From Aminobacter niigataensis (GTDB lineage Bacteria; Pseudomonadota; Alphaproteobacteria; Rhizobiales; Rhizobiaceae): a DNA stretch of 64,000 nucleotides. The notes under the pieces were generated by a model. The model was not told the origin of the DNA, made no database searches, and saw only the letters and a list, made by a program, of their open reading frames with translations. Both the position numbers and the translations under genes were made by a program. The stretch spans positions 1,364,001 to 1,428,000 of the forward strand of contig NZ_JACHOT010000001.1 in assembly GCF_014200015.1 (NCBI RefSeq), in the 5' to 3' direction. Positions 44,666 to 55,235 of the stretch are shown in pieces; the first letter of the stretch is position 1, and each line of letters opens with the position of its first letter.

Positions 44666-46477
44666 TCAGAGAAACAGATCGACCTTCTCGAAGGTCGTGA
44701 CATCGACCAGCCCGACGTCGGAAATCCTGAGTTCGGGGATGACCACCAGCGCCAGCAGCGAATGCTGCATGTAGGCGTTGTTGAGGCTGCAGCCCATGTC
44801 GCGCATCGCCTGGACCAGCTTGTCGGCCTTGGCCGCGACGATCTCGGCGCGCTCATCCGACATCAGGCCGGCGATCGGCATCTCGACCAGCGCAAGTTCC
44901 TTGCCTTCGGAGAACAGCACCACGCCGCCGCCGACCTGGCCGAGCCGGTTGGCGGCCAGCGCCATGTCGGTCTTGTTGGTGCCGACGACGATCATGTGGT
45001 GGCTGTCATGCGCGACCGTCGAGGCAAGCGCGCAGTCCTTCATGTAGCCGAAGCCAGAAACGAAAGCATTGGTCACCGCGCCGGTGGCGCGATGACGCTC
45101 GACAAGCGCGATCTGGCAGACGTCGTTGCGGCGGTCCATGGCGACCAGCCCGTCCTCGACGCCGAGATCGGCCTCCAGAGCGCGCGTCGGCGCCTGGTTC
45201 TCGATCACGCCGATCACCCGCACCCTGACCTCGTTTGCGCCTTCCGGTGCCTTGATGTCGAAATCGGCCGCCTTCAGCTTCTTGCCGAGCTTCACCGTCT
45301 GCTTGGCGTCGGCCGGGTAAGCATAGGCCGGAATGTCGATGTCGAGCTTGCCGGCCTTGGCCACCCGCACGCCGCGGGCATAGACCTCGTCGATCTTGAG
45401 TTCGGCCAGGTCGGAGACGATCAGAAGGTCGGCGAGCCTGCCCGGCGTGATCGAGCCGAGTTCGCGCTCGAGGCGGAAATGCTGGGCGGTGTTGATCGTC
45501 GCCATCTGGATCGCTGTCACCGGCTTCAGTCCCTGCTGGATGGCATGGCGGACGACGCGGTCCATATGCCCCTCATGAACCAGCGTGCCGGAATGGCTGT
45601 CGTCGGTGCACAGGATGAAGCTGCGCGGGTCGATGCCCTGCTCCGTCACCGCCTTGATCTGGCTTGCGACATCGTACCAGGCCGAGCCGAGTCGCAGCAT
45701 GGCCTTCATGCCCTGGCGGACGCGCGCAATCGCATCCTCGGCCCGCGTGCCTTCATGGTCGTCCTCCGGTCCGCCGGCGACATAGCCGTGGAACGGCAGG
45801 CCGAGGTCACGCGAGGCGTAATGCCCGCCCACCGTCTTGCCGGCCTTCACCGTCTCGGCGATCTCGCCCGACATGACAGGGTTGTTGGCGGCGACGCCGG
45901 GGAAATTCATCACCTCGCCGAGGCCGATGATGTTTTCCCAGGTCATCGCTTCGGCAACATCGGCAACCGTCAACGCGGCACCGGCATTCTCCAGCCCCGG
46001 TGCCGAGGGCACGCAGGACGGCATCTGCACATGCACGTTGATCGGCATGGCAAGTGCCTCGTCGTGCATCAGCCTGACGCCGGGCAGTCCGAGCACATTG
46101 GCAATCTCGTGCGGATCGATGAACATCGAGGTCGTGCCATGCGGGATGACCGCGCGGCAGAACTCGGTCACGGTCACCATGCCGCTCTCGACATGCATGT
46201 GCGCGTCGCACAGTCCCGGCACGAGATAGCGCCCACCGGCGTCGACCACCTTTGTGCCCTGGCCGATGGCGTGGCTGGCGTTAGGTCCGCAATAGGCGAA
46301 GCGCCCTGCAACGATGGCGACATCCGTGCCCGCAATGATCTCACCCGAATGCACATTCACCCAGCGGCCGTTGCGGATGACGAGATCGGCCGGCCGGCGG
46401 CCCATGGCGACATCGACCAGCACCGGTGCGGTCTCGGTCCAGGGGCGAGGCTTGGCGAAGGTGGTCTTGCTGGGCAT
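44666..46477 (-). CDS. ade: adenine deaminase
   Basis: Metal-dependent amidohydrolase converting adenine to hypoxanthine. Motifs: metal site YLVPGLCDAHMHVESGMVTVTEF, GTTSMFIDPHEIANVLG, TVGGHYASRDLGLPFHGYVAGGPEDDHEG, and FILCTDDSHSGTLVHEGHMD. The C-terminal domain is typical of the family (VVLFSEGKELALVEMPIAGLMSDERAE). 603 residues from ATG 46477, which follows AGGAATCCCAGCA. The extra upstream frame is not used. It is divergent from the histidine kinase gene. Confidence 0.93.
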   Translation of the reverse strand: MPSKTTFAKPRPWTETAPVLVDVAMGRRPADLVIRNGRWVNVHSGEIIAGTDVAIVAGRFAYCGPNASHAIGQGTKVVDAGGRYLVPGLCDAHMHVESGMVTVTEFCRAVIPHGTTSMFIDPHEIANVLGLPGVRLMHDEALAMPINVHVQMPSCVPSAPGLENAGAALTVADVAEAMTWENIIGLGEVMNFPGVAANNPVMSGEIAETVKAGKTVGGHYASRDLGLPFHGYVAGGPEDDHEGTRAEDAIARVRQGMKAMLRLGSAWYDVASQIKAVTEQGIDPRSFILCTDDSHSGTLVHEGHMDRVVRHAIQQGLKPVTAIQMATINTAQHFRLERELGSITPGRLADLLIVSDLAELKIDEVYARGVRVAKAGKLDIDIPAYAYPADAKQTVKLGKKLKAADFDIKAPEGANEVRVRVIGVIENQAPTRALEADLGVEDGLVAMDRRNDVCQIALVERHRATGAVTNAFVSGFGYMKDCALASTVAHDSHHMIVVGTNKTDMALAANRLGQVGGGVVLFSEGKELALVEMPIAGLMSDERAEIVAAKADKLVQAMRDMGCSLNNAYMQHSLLALVVIPELRISDVGLVDVTTFEKVDLFL

Positions 46478-46600
46478 TGCTGGGATTCCTGACTGCTTTG
46501 ACGCGACTGTAGCGAAAGCGGCGGAGGAAAACAGGGCCTTGGTTGTTTGGCCGCGCCCGCCCGCTATACTCGTCATGCCAAACAGGTCCGGTCCGCTTCG

Positions 46601-48441
46601 ATGCCGCCATTTCTCAAAACACGCCGCTGGTTGTGGCCGGGGCTCGCTGCGGCGGCACTAGCGGCGGCAATCGTGTTTTTCGGCGGTGCCTTCGCCAACC
46701 GGATCTATCTCGACGAGGCGGCGTCACGCGGCCAGACCACGCTGCGCCTGGCGGTTGCGGCCCTCTCCGGCCAGATGAACCGCTTCGAGCCATTGCCTGA
46801 ACTGATCGCCGACAACGACGACATCAAGGAACTGGTCAGCGACCCGGACAACCCGGTCCTGCGCACGCGTGCCAATGAATACCTGAAAGAAATCAACGGA
46901 CTGCTGAAGTCCTCTGACATCTATGTTCTGATCCCCGGTGGCGACACGATCGCGGCCTCCAACCACGACCTGCCGCTCAGCTTCGTCGGCGAGAATTTTT
47001 CCTACCGGCCCTACTACCAGGATGCCATTCGCGGCAATCTCGGCCGCTTCTTCGCGCTCGGCACCACCTCGCTCAAGCGCGGCTACTATTTCTCCTCGCC
47101 TGTCCGCATCGGCATGGAGATCCGCGGCGTGGTCGTCTTCAAGGTCGACATCGACGCCATCGAAGCGTCGTGGAAGGGCGGCGACCACGAGATCATCGTC
47201 ACCGACCCCGAAGGCATCATCTTCATGAGCGGGCGGCCCGACTGGCTCTATGCCAGCCTCAACCCGCTGACCGCCGAACGGCTAGCCCGCACCGAAGCGT
47301 CGCGCCGCTATGCTGATGCCATGCTGCGCGAACTGCCGGTGACGAGAAGTGCCGCGGATGACGGCCAGCCATTGCTGCGCATCACGGAGGACGGCAAGTC
47401 GCGCGAGTTCCTCGAACTGGCCGAGGAGATGCCCGAGGCACGCTGGACGGTGCGTGTGCTGGCGGACACCGCCTCCGCCCATGCGCAAGCGCTGACGGCC
47501 GTGGTCTCGGCGCTGCTCGCGCTCAGCCTTGCCGGCCTCGGTGGCGCCGTCATCCTGCAGCGCCGCGCCCGTCTCGCCGAGCGCATGCAGCTCCAGCAGA
47601 GTGCGCAGGTCGAACTGGAACGACGGGTCGAGGAGCGCACCGCCGACCTCGCCCAGGTCAACAGCCGGCTGGAGACCGAGGTCGCGGAGCGCCGCACCGC
47701 CGAACAGCAGCTCAGGCAGACGCAGGCGGACCTGATCCAGGCCGGCAAGCTCGCTGCGCTTGGCCAGATGTCGGCCGCACTGTCGCACGAGTTCAACCAG
47801 CCGCTGGCAGCGGTGAAGACCTATGCCGACAACGCCGCCACGCTGATCGATCGCGCTCGCATCGACGAGGCGCGCGACAACGTCTCGCGCATTTCGAGCC
47901 TCGCCGACCGCATGGCTTCGATCAGCCGGCACCTCAGGAATTTCGCCCGCAAGCCCAACCAGAAGCTTGGCCCGGTGGCGCTCGACGAGGTGGTCCGCGA
48001 CACTGGGGAGATCGTGGCATGGCGCCTCAAGGCTGCCGATGCGGCGTTGTCGGTCGACCTCGGACCGGCGCCGCTCGCCGTCAAGGCGGGCTCGGTCCGG
48101 CTGCAGCAGGTGCTGGTCAACATCATCACCAATGCCGCCGATGCCGTCGAAGGCCTTGCCGACCGGCGCATCGAGCTCGCCGCGCAGCGCAAGGGTTCCA
48201 GGGTCACCATCACCATCCGCGACCACGGTCCGGGCGTGCCGGCGGCGATTGCCGAGCGCATCTTCGACCCGTTCTTCTCGACCAAAGGCGTGGGCAAGGG
48301 TCTCGGCCTGGGGCTTTCCATTTCCTACAACATAGTCAAAGACTTCGGCGGAACCCTTGCGGTTTTGAATCATCCTGAAGGGGGCGCCTTGTTCACCATC
48401 GAACTCGACGCGGCGCGCGCAGCGGTGCGCGAGGCGGCCGA

Positions 48442-48445
<4 letters not shown>
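46601..48445 (+). CDS. DctB-like sensor histidine kinase
   Basis: Membrane sensor of the C4-dicarboxylate DctB family, 614 residues. Helix 1 is at about 11-30. A periplasmic double-PAS-like domain (about 31-285) includes SDIYVLIPGGDTIAASNHDLPLSFVGENFSYRPYY and GYYFSSPVRIGMEIRGVVVFKVD. Helix 2 includes ALLALSLAGLGGAVILQ. After a coiled coil, the phospho-accepting His is in ALSHEFNQPLAAVKTYADN (about 395). The ATPase boxes are NIITNAADAVEG, DHGPGVP and GKGLGLGLSIS. Its stop overlaps the response regulator start (ATGA), and a transporter follows, so it likely senses a carboxylate substrate of that transporter. Confidence 0.92.
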
Positions 48446-49803
<1,358 letters not shown>

Positions 49804-49815
49804 CCGCCACGCCGA

Positions 49816-49833
49816 TGTGTGGAAACGCACACA
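49816..49833 (+). promoter_or_regulatory. inverted repeat TGTGTG-N6-CACACA upstream of tctC
   Basis: A perfect 6-bp inverted repeat with a six-base centre lies 12 bases after the regulator stop and about 190 bases before the tctC start. It is placed like an upstream activator site. It could also be a weak hairpin. No T tract follows. Confidence 0.4.
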
Positions 49834-50018
49834 CGCCGGAAGGGCGATGTTACCTTTTCCACCCATTCGCCCCGTGTTCGATGATTTTTACCGGCCTGAG
49901 GCCACGGCAAGCATTGCAGTGCGCCCGCGCCAACGGTCCTAATCGCCCATCCACCGCCGGCGCAGGGAGGCACCAGGCGCGGGTGGAACCACAGACCAGA
50001 ATATCCCGGGAGGATTTC

Positions 50019-50996
50019 ATGAAGAGACTGCTCGCCTCGCTCACGGCCGCCGCAACGCTTGCCGTGTTCCCGCTCGCCGCCAATGCGCAGACTTATCCCG
50101 AGCGCACCATCACCGTCGTTGTGCCGTTCTCGGCCGGCGGCCCGACCGACACGGTCACGCGCCTCGTCGCCGAATCGATGTCCAAGGATCTCGGCCAGCA
50201 GGTCATCGTCGAAAACGTCGGCGGTGCCGGCGGCACGCTCGGTGCCGGCCGCGTCGCTTCCGCCGATCCGGACGGCTACACGCTGCTGCTCCACCACATC
50301 GGCATGGCCACCAGCGCCACGCTCTACCGCAAGCTCGCCTACGACACGCTCAATGCCTTCGAATATGTCGGCCTGGTCACCGAAGTGCCGATGACCATCG
50401 TCGCCAAGAAGGATCTTGCGCCGACCGACCTCAAGGGCCTCGTCGAATACGCCAAGGCCAACAAGGACACGGTGACCGTCGCCAACGCCGGCATCGGTGC
50501 CGCCTCGCATCTGTGCGGCATGCTGTTCATGAGCGCCATCGGCACGCCGCTGGTCACCGTTCCCTACAAGGGCACCGGCCCTGCCATGACCGACCTGCTC
50601 GGCGGCCAGGTCGACATCATGTGCGACCAGACCACCAACACCACCAAGCAGATCCAGGGCGGCACCATCAAGGCCTACGCCGTGACCTCGCCAGCGCGCC
50701 TCGACGTCCTGAAGGACGTTCCGACCACCAAGGAAGGCGGCCTCGACGGCATGGAAGTCGGCATCTGGCACGGCCTCTATGCGCCCAAGGGCACCCCGGC
50801 TGAGGTGACCGAGCGCCTGTCAAAGTCGCTGCAGGCGGCACTCAAGGACCCCAACGTCGTTGCCCGCTTCGCAGAACTCGGCACCGTGCCGTCGCCGGAA
50901 GCCGACGCCACGCCGGCAGCGCTGAAGGCCAAGCTCGAAGGCGAGATCGCGCGCTGGAAGCCGATCATCGAGGCTGCCGGCCAGTTCGCCGACTAA
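50019..50996 (+). CDS. tripartite tricarboxylate transporter substrate-binding protein
   Basis: Periplasmic receptor of the TctC/Bug family, 325 residues. Signal peptide MKRLLASLTAAATLAVFPLAANA, then YPERTITVVVPFSAGGPTDTVTRLVAESMSKDLGQQVIVENVGGAGGTLGAGRVASADPDGYTL-type Bug core with the ligand loop around PFSAGGPTD. The ligand is unknown; Bug proteins bind carboxylates and related compounds. ATG 50019 follows GGGAGGATTTC. It is the first gene of a tctC-tctB-tctA set, preceded by the DctBD-like pair. Confidence 0.93.
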   Translation: MKRLLASLTAAATLAVFPLAANAQTYPERTITVVVPFSAGGPTDTVTRLVAESMSKDLGQQVIVENVGGAGGTLGAGRVASADPDGYTLLLHHIGMATSATLYRKLAYDTLNAFEYVGLVTEVPMTIVAKKDLAPTDLKGLVEYAKANKDTVTVANAGIGAASHLCGMLFMSAIGTPLVTVPYKGTGPAMTDLLGGQVDIMCDQTTNTTKQIQGGTIKAYAVTSPARLDVLKDVPTTKEGGLDGMEVGIWHGLYAPKGTPAEVTERLSKSLQAALKDPNVVARFAELGTVPSPEADATPAALKAKLEGEIARWKPIIEAAGQFAD

Positions 50997-51031
50997 GCCT
51001 GAGCAACTCGGCCTAGGGGTTGGCCTAGCCA

Positions 51032-51157
51032 GCCCCCTCACCGGCCTCCGCTTCGCTCGGCCGCCCTCTCCCCGACGGGGAGAGGAGATCGGCAACACCT
51101 CAGCCTTCCTCTTCTCCCCAGCGGGGAGAAGGTGGCCCGCAGGGCCGGATGAGGGGC
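51032..51157. repeat. RIME-like palindromic intergenic repeat
   Basis: A 126-bp element in the tctC-tctB gap. Imperfect terminal inverted repeats (GCCCCCTCACCGGCC at the left, GGCCGGATGAGGGGC at the right) enclose two internal palindromes, CCCTCTCCCCGACGGGGAGAGG and CTTCTCCCCAGCGGGGAGAAG. This matches Rhizobium-type intergenic mosaic elements, which are non-coding and dispersed. It may affect the stoichiometry of tctC against tctB and tctA through RNA structure. Confidence 0.85.
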
Positions 51158-51186
51158 GGCGCCAGGTGAACCCCAAGAGGGAAACC

Positions 51187-51648
51187 ATGAACAAGCTTTC
51201 CATCGATCCCACCAACGGCGCCTGCGGAGCGATCTTCGTCGCCACCGGCGCCTTCTTCGCCATCCAGTCGCTGGGTCTCGACCTCGGCACCACCTTCCGC
51301 ATGGGACCGGGCTATTTCCCCCTCGTCCTGGCCAGCGTGCTGATCGTGCTCGGCCTAGTCGTCATCGTCCAGGCGACCCGCGTCGCCGGCGAGCCGATCG
51401 GCCCGATCGCCTGGCGCGGCATGGCCTTCATCCTGCCGGCGCCGATCTTCTTCGGCCTCACCGTGCGCGGACTCGGCTTCGTGCCGTCGATCTTCGTGAC
51501 CTGCCTGATCGCCGCCTTCGCCTCGACGCGCATGAAACCGCTCGCCGCCGTCGTCCTCGCCGCCGGGGTCACCCTGTTCTCGGTCGTCGTGTTCAGCTAC
51601 GCGCTCGGCCTGCCGTTCCAGCGCTTCGGCCCCTGGCTGCCGTTCTGA
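51187..51648 (+). CDS. tripartite tricarboxylate transporter small membrane subunit
   Basis: TctB-type subunit of 153 residues with four hydrophobic helices (for example GAIFVATGAFFAIQSLGL, GYFPLVLASVLIVLGLVVIV, and FILPAPIFFGLTVRGLGFVPS with LAAVVLAAGVTLFSVVVFSY). It starts at ATG 51187 after AGAGGGAAACC. It is weakly conserved in sequence, as usual, but the topology and neighbours fix the call. It is ten bases ahead of tctA. Confidence 0.9.
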   Translation: MNKLSIDPTNGACGAIFVATGAFFAIQSLGLDLGTTFRMGPGYFPLVLASVLIVLGLVVIVQATRVAGEPIGPIAWRGMAFILPAPIFFGLTVRGLGFVPSIFVTCLIAAFASTRMKPLAAVVLAAGVTLFSVVVFSYALGLPFQRFGPWLPF

Positions 51649-51658
51649 GGGGGAAAAG

Positions 51659-53167
51659 ATGGAACTCTTCGACAATCTCGCGCTCGGTTTCTCGACCGCC
51701 TCGACGCTCGCCAATCTCGGCTTTTGCCTGATCGGCGTTCTGCTCGGCACGCTCATCGGTGTGCTCCCCGGCATCGGCGCTACCGCCACCATCGCCATGC
51801 TGTTGCCGATCACCTTCCAGATCGGCGATCCTGTCTCGTCGCTGATCATGCTCGCCGGCATCTATTACGGCGCGCAATATGGCGGCTCGACCACCGCCAT
51901 CCTGATCAACATGCCGGGCGAATCCTCGTCCGCCGTCACCGCCATCGACGGCTACCAGATGGCGCGCAAGGGCCGCGCCGGAGCGGCACTCGCCATCGCG
52001 GCCATCGGCTCGTTCTTCGCCGGCACGGTCTCGACCTTCCTGGTCGCGATCTTCGCCCCGCCGCTGACGGCAATCGCCTTGCAGTTCGGCGCGGCCGAAT
52101 ATTTCTCGCTGATGGTCGTCGGCCTCGTCTCGTCGATCGCACTTGCCCATGGCTCGGTCATCAAGGCGCTGGCCATGGTGGTACTGGGCCTGCTGCTCGG
52201 CCTCGTCGGCACAGACATCTACACCGGCACGCCACGCTTCACCCTGGGAATCCGCGAATATGCCGACGGGCTCAACTTCGTCGCAGTCGCGGTCGGCGTG
52301 TTCGGCGTCGCCGAAATCCTGCGCAACCTCGAAAGCGAAAAGACCCGCGAAGTGCTGATGGCCAAGGTTTCGGGCTTGATGCCGACGCGGCAGGATTTCC
52401 GCGAGATGGCAGCGCCCATCCTGCGCGGCACAGCCATCGGCTCGGCGCTCGGCATCCTGCCGGGCGGCGGCGCCATCCTCGCGGCCTTCGCCTCCTACAC
52501 GGTGGAAAAGCGCGTTTCCAAGCACCCCGAAGAGTTCGGCAAGGGTGCTGTAGCCGGCGTCGCCGGTCCGGAATCGGCCAACAATGCCGGCGCGCAGACC
52601 TCGTTCATCCCGATGCTGACGCTCGGCATTCCGGCCAACCCTGTCATGGCGCTGATGATCGGCGCGATGATCATCCAGGGCATCGTGCCTGGCCCCAATG
52701 TCGCGACCGAACAGCCGGCCTTGTTCTGGGGCATCATCGCCTCGATGTGGATCGGCAATTTGATGCTGATCGTGCTCAACCTGCCGCTGATCGGGCTGTG
52801 GGTGAAGCTCTTGACCGTGCCCTACTACGTGCTGTTCCCGATCATCATGGCGTTCTGTGCCATCGGCGTCTACAGCGTCAACTCCAACGTCTTCGACCTC
52901 TATGCCGTCGCCTTCTTCGGCCTGATCGGCTACGCGCTGGTCAAGCTGCGCTGCGAACCAGCGCCGCTGCTGCTCGGCTTCGTGCTCGGGCCGCTGCTGG
53001 AGGAAAACCTGCGCCGCGCCATGATCCTGTCGCGCGGCGATCCGACCACCTTCGTCACCCGCCCGATCAGCGCGCTGCTGCTTGGGTTGGCTGCCTGCGT
53101 GCTGATCGTCGTGCTGTTGCCGGCGGTGCGCAAGAAGCGCGACGAGGTTTTTGTCGAAGAGGAATAG
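51659..53167 (+). CDS. tripartite tricarboxylate transporter large permease
   Basis: TctA-type permease, 502 residues. The paired motifs GVLPGIGATATIAMLLPITF (N-terminal half) and ALGILPGGGAILAAFASYTVEK (C-terminal half) are the family's two substrate-path repeats. Helices are numerous (for example NLMLIVLNLPLIGLWVKLL). The SD GGGGGAAAAG precedes the ATG. A terminator follows its stop. With TctB and TctC it forms a secondary carboxylate uptake system. Confidence 0.95.
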   Translation: MELFDNLALGFSTASTLANLGFCLIGVLLGTLIGVLPGIGATATIAMLLPITFQIGDPVSSLIMLAGIYYGAQYGGSTTAILINMPGESSSAVTAIDGYQMARKGRAGAALAIAAIGSFFAGTVSTFLVAIFAPPLTAIALQFGAAEYFSLMVVGLVSSIALAHGSVIKALAMVVLGLLLGLVGTDIYTGTPRFTLGIREYADGLNFVAVAVGVFGVAEILRNLESEKTREVLMAKVSGLMPTRQDFREMAAPILRGTAIGSALGILPGGGAILAAFASYTVEKRVSKHPEEFGKGAVAGVAGPESANNAGAQTSFIPMLTLGIPANPVMALMIGAMIIQGIVPGPNVATEQPALFWGIIASMWIGNLMLIVLNLPLIGLWVKLLTVPYYVLFPIIMAFCAIGVYSVNSNVFDLYAVAFFGLIGYALVKLRCEPAPLLLGFVLGPLLEENLRRAMILSRGDPTTFVTRPISALLLGLAACVLIVVLLPAVRKKRDEVFVEEE

Positions 53168-53191
53168 GCAGGCCAGAACTTCTAAACACGG

Positions 53192-53216
53192 CAACGGGCG
53201 GAATTTCCGCCCGTTG
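53192..53216 (+). terminator. terminator after tctA
   Basis: A perfect 10-bp stem CAACGGGCGG/CCGCCCGTTG (53192-53201 with 53207-53216) has a five-base loop, followed by GCATTTTC. It lies 24 bases past the tctA stop. Confidence 0.7.
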
Positions 53217-53371
53217 GCATTTTCGGCGGGGCCGATCGAAATTCCGCCTTCGTGGCTCAAACGGTTGTTCACGCAATTAGCCGCGCCTCCCCGCCCCTCA
53301 GCCGTCAAATCATGTATGGAGAACCAAAGCCGCCGACTCGCGCGCGGCCGTGAAAATGGCGGATCCTCATC

Positions 53372-53575
53372 ATGGCAATCAAATTCACCGAAAAGGCGAC
53401 CAGCGCCGCGGCAAAGCCTGCGGCTGCCAAGGCAGTGTCACCAGCGCCCGCTGTTACGCAGGAAGCGGCGAAAGCCGCGACTGAAGCTACCAAGAAACCC
53501 GCCAGGAAAACGGCCCGCAAGAAACCAGATGCGGCGATGCAATCCCCATTGCTTGATTTCAGCGAGACGAAGTAG
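53372..53575 (+). CDS. small Ala/Lys/Pro-rich basic protein
   Basis: 67 residues of low complexity: repeated Ala-Lys-Pro motifs (SAAAKPAAAKAVSPAPA, EATKKPARKTARKKP) followed by a short C-terminal tail (AMQSPLLDFSETK). The composition resembles histone H1-like or nucleoid-associated tails, but no structured domain is present and I give no function. The RBS is weak, and it is preceded by a terminator. It may be a genuine nucleic-acid-binding small protein. Confidence 0.5.
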   Translation: MAIKFTEKATSAAAKPAAAKAVSPAPAVTQEAAKAATEATKKPARKTARKKPDAAMQSPLLDFSETK

Positions 53576-53872
53576 CGGCAGGCAGTTGCAGGGGCTTGCA
53601 ATATCGCCCGGCTGCCTTGCCGGCTGCGCGCAATTGGACAACTCGGGTGGACAGTTGAACTGACGCCAATGCAGTGGCTATCTGGCTGATGTGGCCTTTG
53701 AGCCGCAAGCTGCAGAAAATTCGACCTTACAGATGTTTTGGTATTTCTAACCCGAACGGGTGATGTTGCTGCTTGGCTACACCAACATCGACTTAAATTG
53801 CCTGCATGTGCACGGACTATTATTGCCACCTCTAATCTGCGTATTACCTCGGACTGATTTGAGGACAGGGCA

Positions 53873-54595
53873 TTGAAACAGATTCTGCTTGTATCGGCTG
53901 TTTATTTCGCGTTCGCCGGCGCCGCGCTTGCCGCTGACGCGGTTGTGACAGAGCCAACGTCTGATCTCGCTCCGGCCGGGTTTGTCTGGGCCGGCGGATA
54001 TGTTGGCCTTCATGTTGGCTACGGTCGCGGCAACGGCAATGCGGTTGATCTCGACGACAGCTTCTTTGACGAGAGCATTGGCCAGACCCATGACGTCGAT
54101 ACCGAGGGTTTTGTCGGCGGCGTTCAGGCCGGCCACAATTGGCAAACCGGCTCGTTCGTCTATGGCCTGGAGGCGGATATAGGCTATTTGGGTTTGGATG
54201 GTGTCAACGAAATTCTCGACGAACCCGACAATTACGGTTCCGCGAAACTGGGCCTTTACGGTGATTTGACCGCCCGGCTGGGCTTTGCAGCTGATCGACT
54301 GCTGATCTATGTCAAGGGTGGTGTCGCGGCCACACGTTACGACGTTACTTTCGGCGACATCAACGACATCAACGGCACTCTGGACGGAAACAGTAGTGAA
54401 TCTCGAAGCGGCGGTCGCGTCGGCTACACGATCGGCGGTGGCGTCGAATTGGCCCTGTCCGAAAAATGGACCACTAAGCTTGAGTACCAGTATTTCGACT
54501 TTGGCACGGTTGGCTTGACCGACATTCAGGGTGACAAGGCCGAAGTCGACATCGACGCCCACACGATAAAGGTCGGGCTGAATTACCGATTCTGA
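53873..54595 (+). CDS. outer membrane beta-barrel protein (Omp25/31-like)
   Basis: 240 residues starting at TTG 53873. Signal peptide MKQILLVSAVYFAFAGAALAA, then barrel strands with alternating aromatics: GFVWAGGYVGLHVGYGRGNGN, GFVGGVQAGHNWQTGSFVYGLEADIGYL, LGLYGDLTARLGFAADRLLIYVKGGVAATRYDVTFG, and KWTTKLEYQYFDFG. It ends with a typical C-terminal HTIKVGLNYRF, with final Phe. It fits the Omp25/31 surface protein family of Rhizobiales. The sequence is noticeably less GC-rich than neighbours, consistent with either family bias or transfer. Confidence 0.88.
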   Translation: MKQILLVSAVYFAFAGAALAADAVVTEPTSDLAPAGFVWAGGYVGLHVGYGRGNGNAVDLDDSFFDESIGQTHDVDTEGFVGGVQAGHNWQTGSFVYGLEADIGYLGLDGVNEILDEPDNYGSAKLGLYGDLTARLGFAADRLLIYVKGGVAATRYDVTFGDINDINGTLDGNSSESRSGGRVGYTIGGGVELALSEKWTTKLEYQYFDFGTVGLTDIQGDKAEVDIDAHTIKVGLNYRF

Positions 54596-54604
54596 TCGCC
54601 CTCA

Positions 54605-54632
54605 AGCCCCGGCCTCGTGTCGGGACTTTTTG
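54605..54632 (+). terminator. candidate terminator of the outer membrane protein gene
   Basis: AGCCCCG pairs with CGGGACT with one mismatch across a nine-base loop, and TTTTT follows directly. It lies about ten bases past the stop. Confidence 0.6.
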
Positions 54633-54769
54633 TTTCCGGCTAGGCATCCAGCGCCAATCTCCGGCGAACGGCTCGGCGAAGGAAAACCGAACACGATTTG
54701 CACAATGGATTTTTCGACCTGCACAACGCCAGTTGACGAAATCGCCTAACTAGTTGAAACGACAAGCAA

Positions 54770-54854
54770 GCGGACGTGGCGGAACTGGTAGACGCAAGGG
54801 ACTTAAAATCCCTCAGCCTCGGCTATGCGGGTTCGATCCCCGCCGTCCGCACCA
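54770..54854 (+). tRNA. tRNA-Leu (TAA)
   Basis: 85 bases with a class II variable arm (CTCAGCCTCGGCT region). Acceptor GCGGACG pairs with CGTCCGC. The anticodon loop CTTAAAA carries TAA, the T-arm is GGGTTCGATCCC, and CCA is encoded (54852-54854). Confidence 0.97.
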
Positions 54855-55041
54855 GGCAAGAATCTCCCGATCCTGATGCCAGAACAGTGGCAACCGTGCG
54901 TTCGCGCCACCAGCGGCAAGCTTTCCGTGACATAATTGCCACTCCCGCGTGCTTTCGTAGCGTCAATACCACACCGGAAAATTGCAGAATATTTCACACT
55001 GAAATACAACTTCACCGGGTGGGGTGAGTGGGGAGTTGCGT

Positions 55042-55158
55042 ATGCAGTACAATTGGGAACGCGCGCCATACTTTTGGGAAAAGCATCGTAACGCCTGTTT
55101 CGGCCTTTGCGCGGCCATCTGCGGCGCCTGGGTGATACTGGCTATCGTGCCGCTCTGA
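55042..55158 (+). CDS. small membrane peptide, 38 residues
   Basis: ATG 55042 follows GGGGAG with good spacing. The frame reads MQYNWERAPYFWEKHR, then a hydrophobic segment ACFGLCAAICGAWVILAIV, and ends PL. One transmembrane helix, three Cys and an aromatic-rich head are visible. The RBS and the amphipathic layout support a real micro-protein, but no homologue is recognised. Confidence 0.5.
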   Translation: MQYNWERAPYFWEKHRNACFGLCAAICGAWVILAIVPL

Positions 55159-55235
55159 CAGCAAAAGTCGCCGGACGGAGCCACCGGCCGCGAAGCGTCA
55201 TGCAACCAAATGCGGTCGTCAACGTTTGAGCCGGC

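Noticed and set aside
49804-50018. sigma-54 (-24/-12) promoter before tctC
   Set aside because: GG and GC dinucleotides occur, but none with ten bases between and a convincing TGGCAC...TTGC context; the closest candidates have spacings of 8, 12 or 14.
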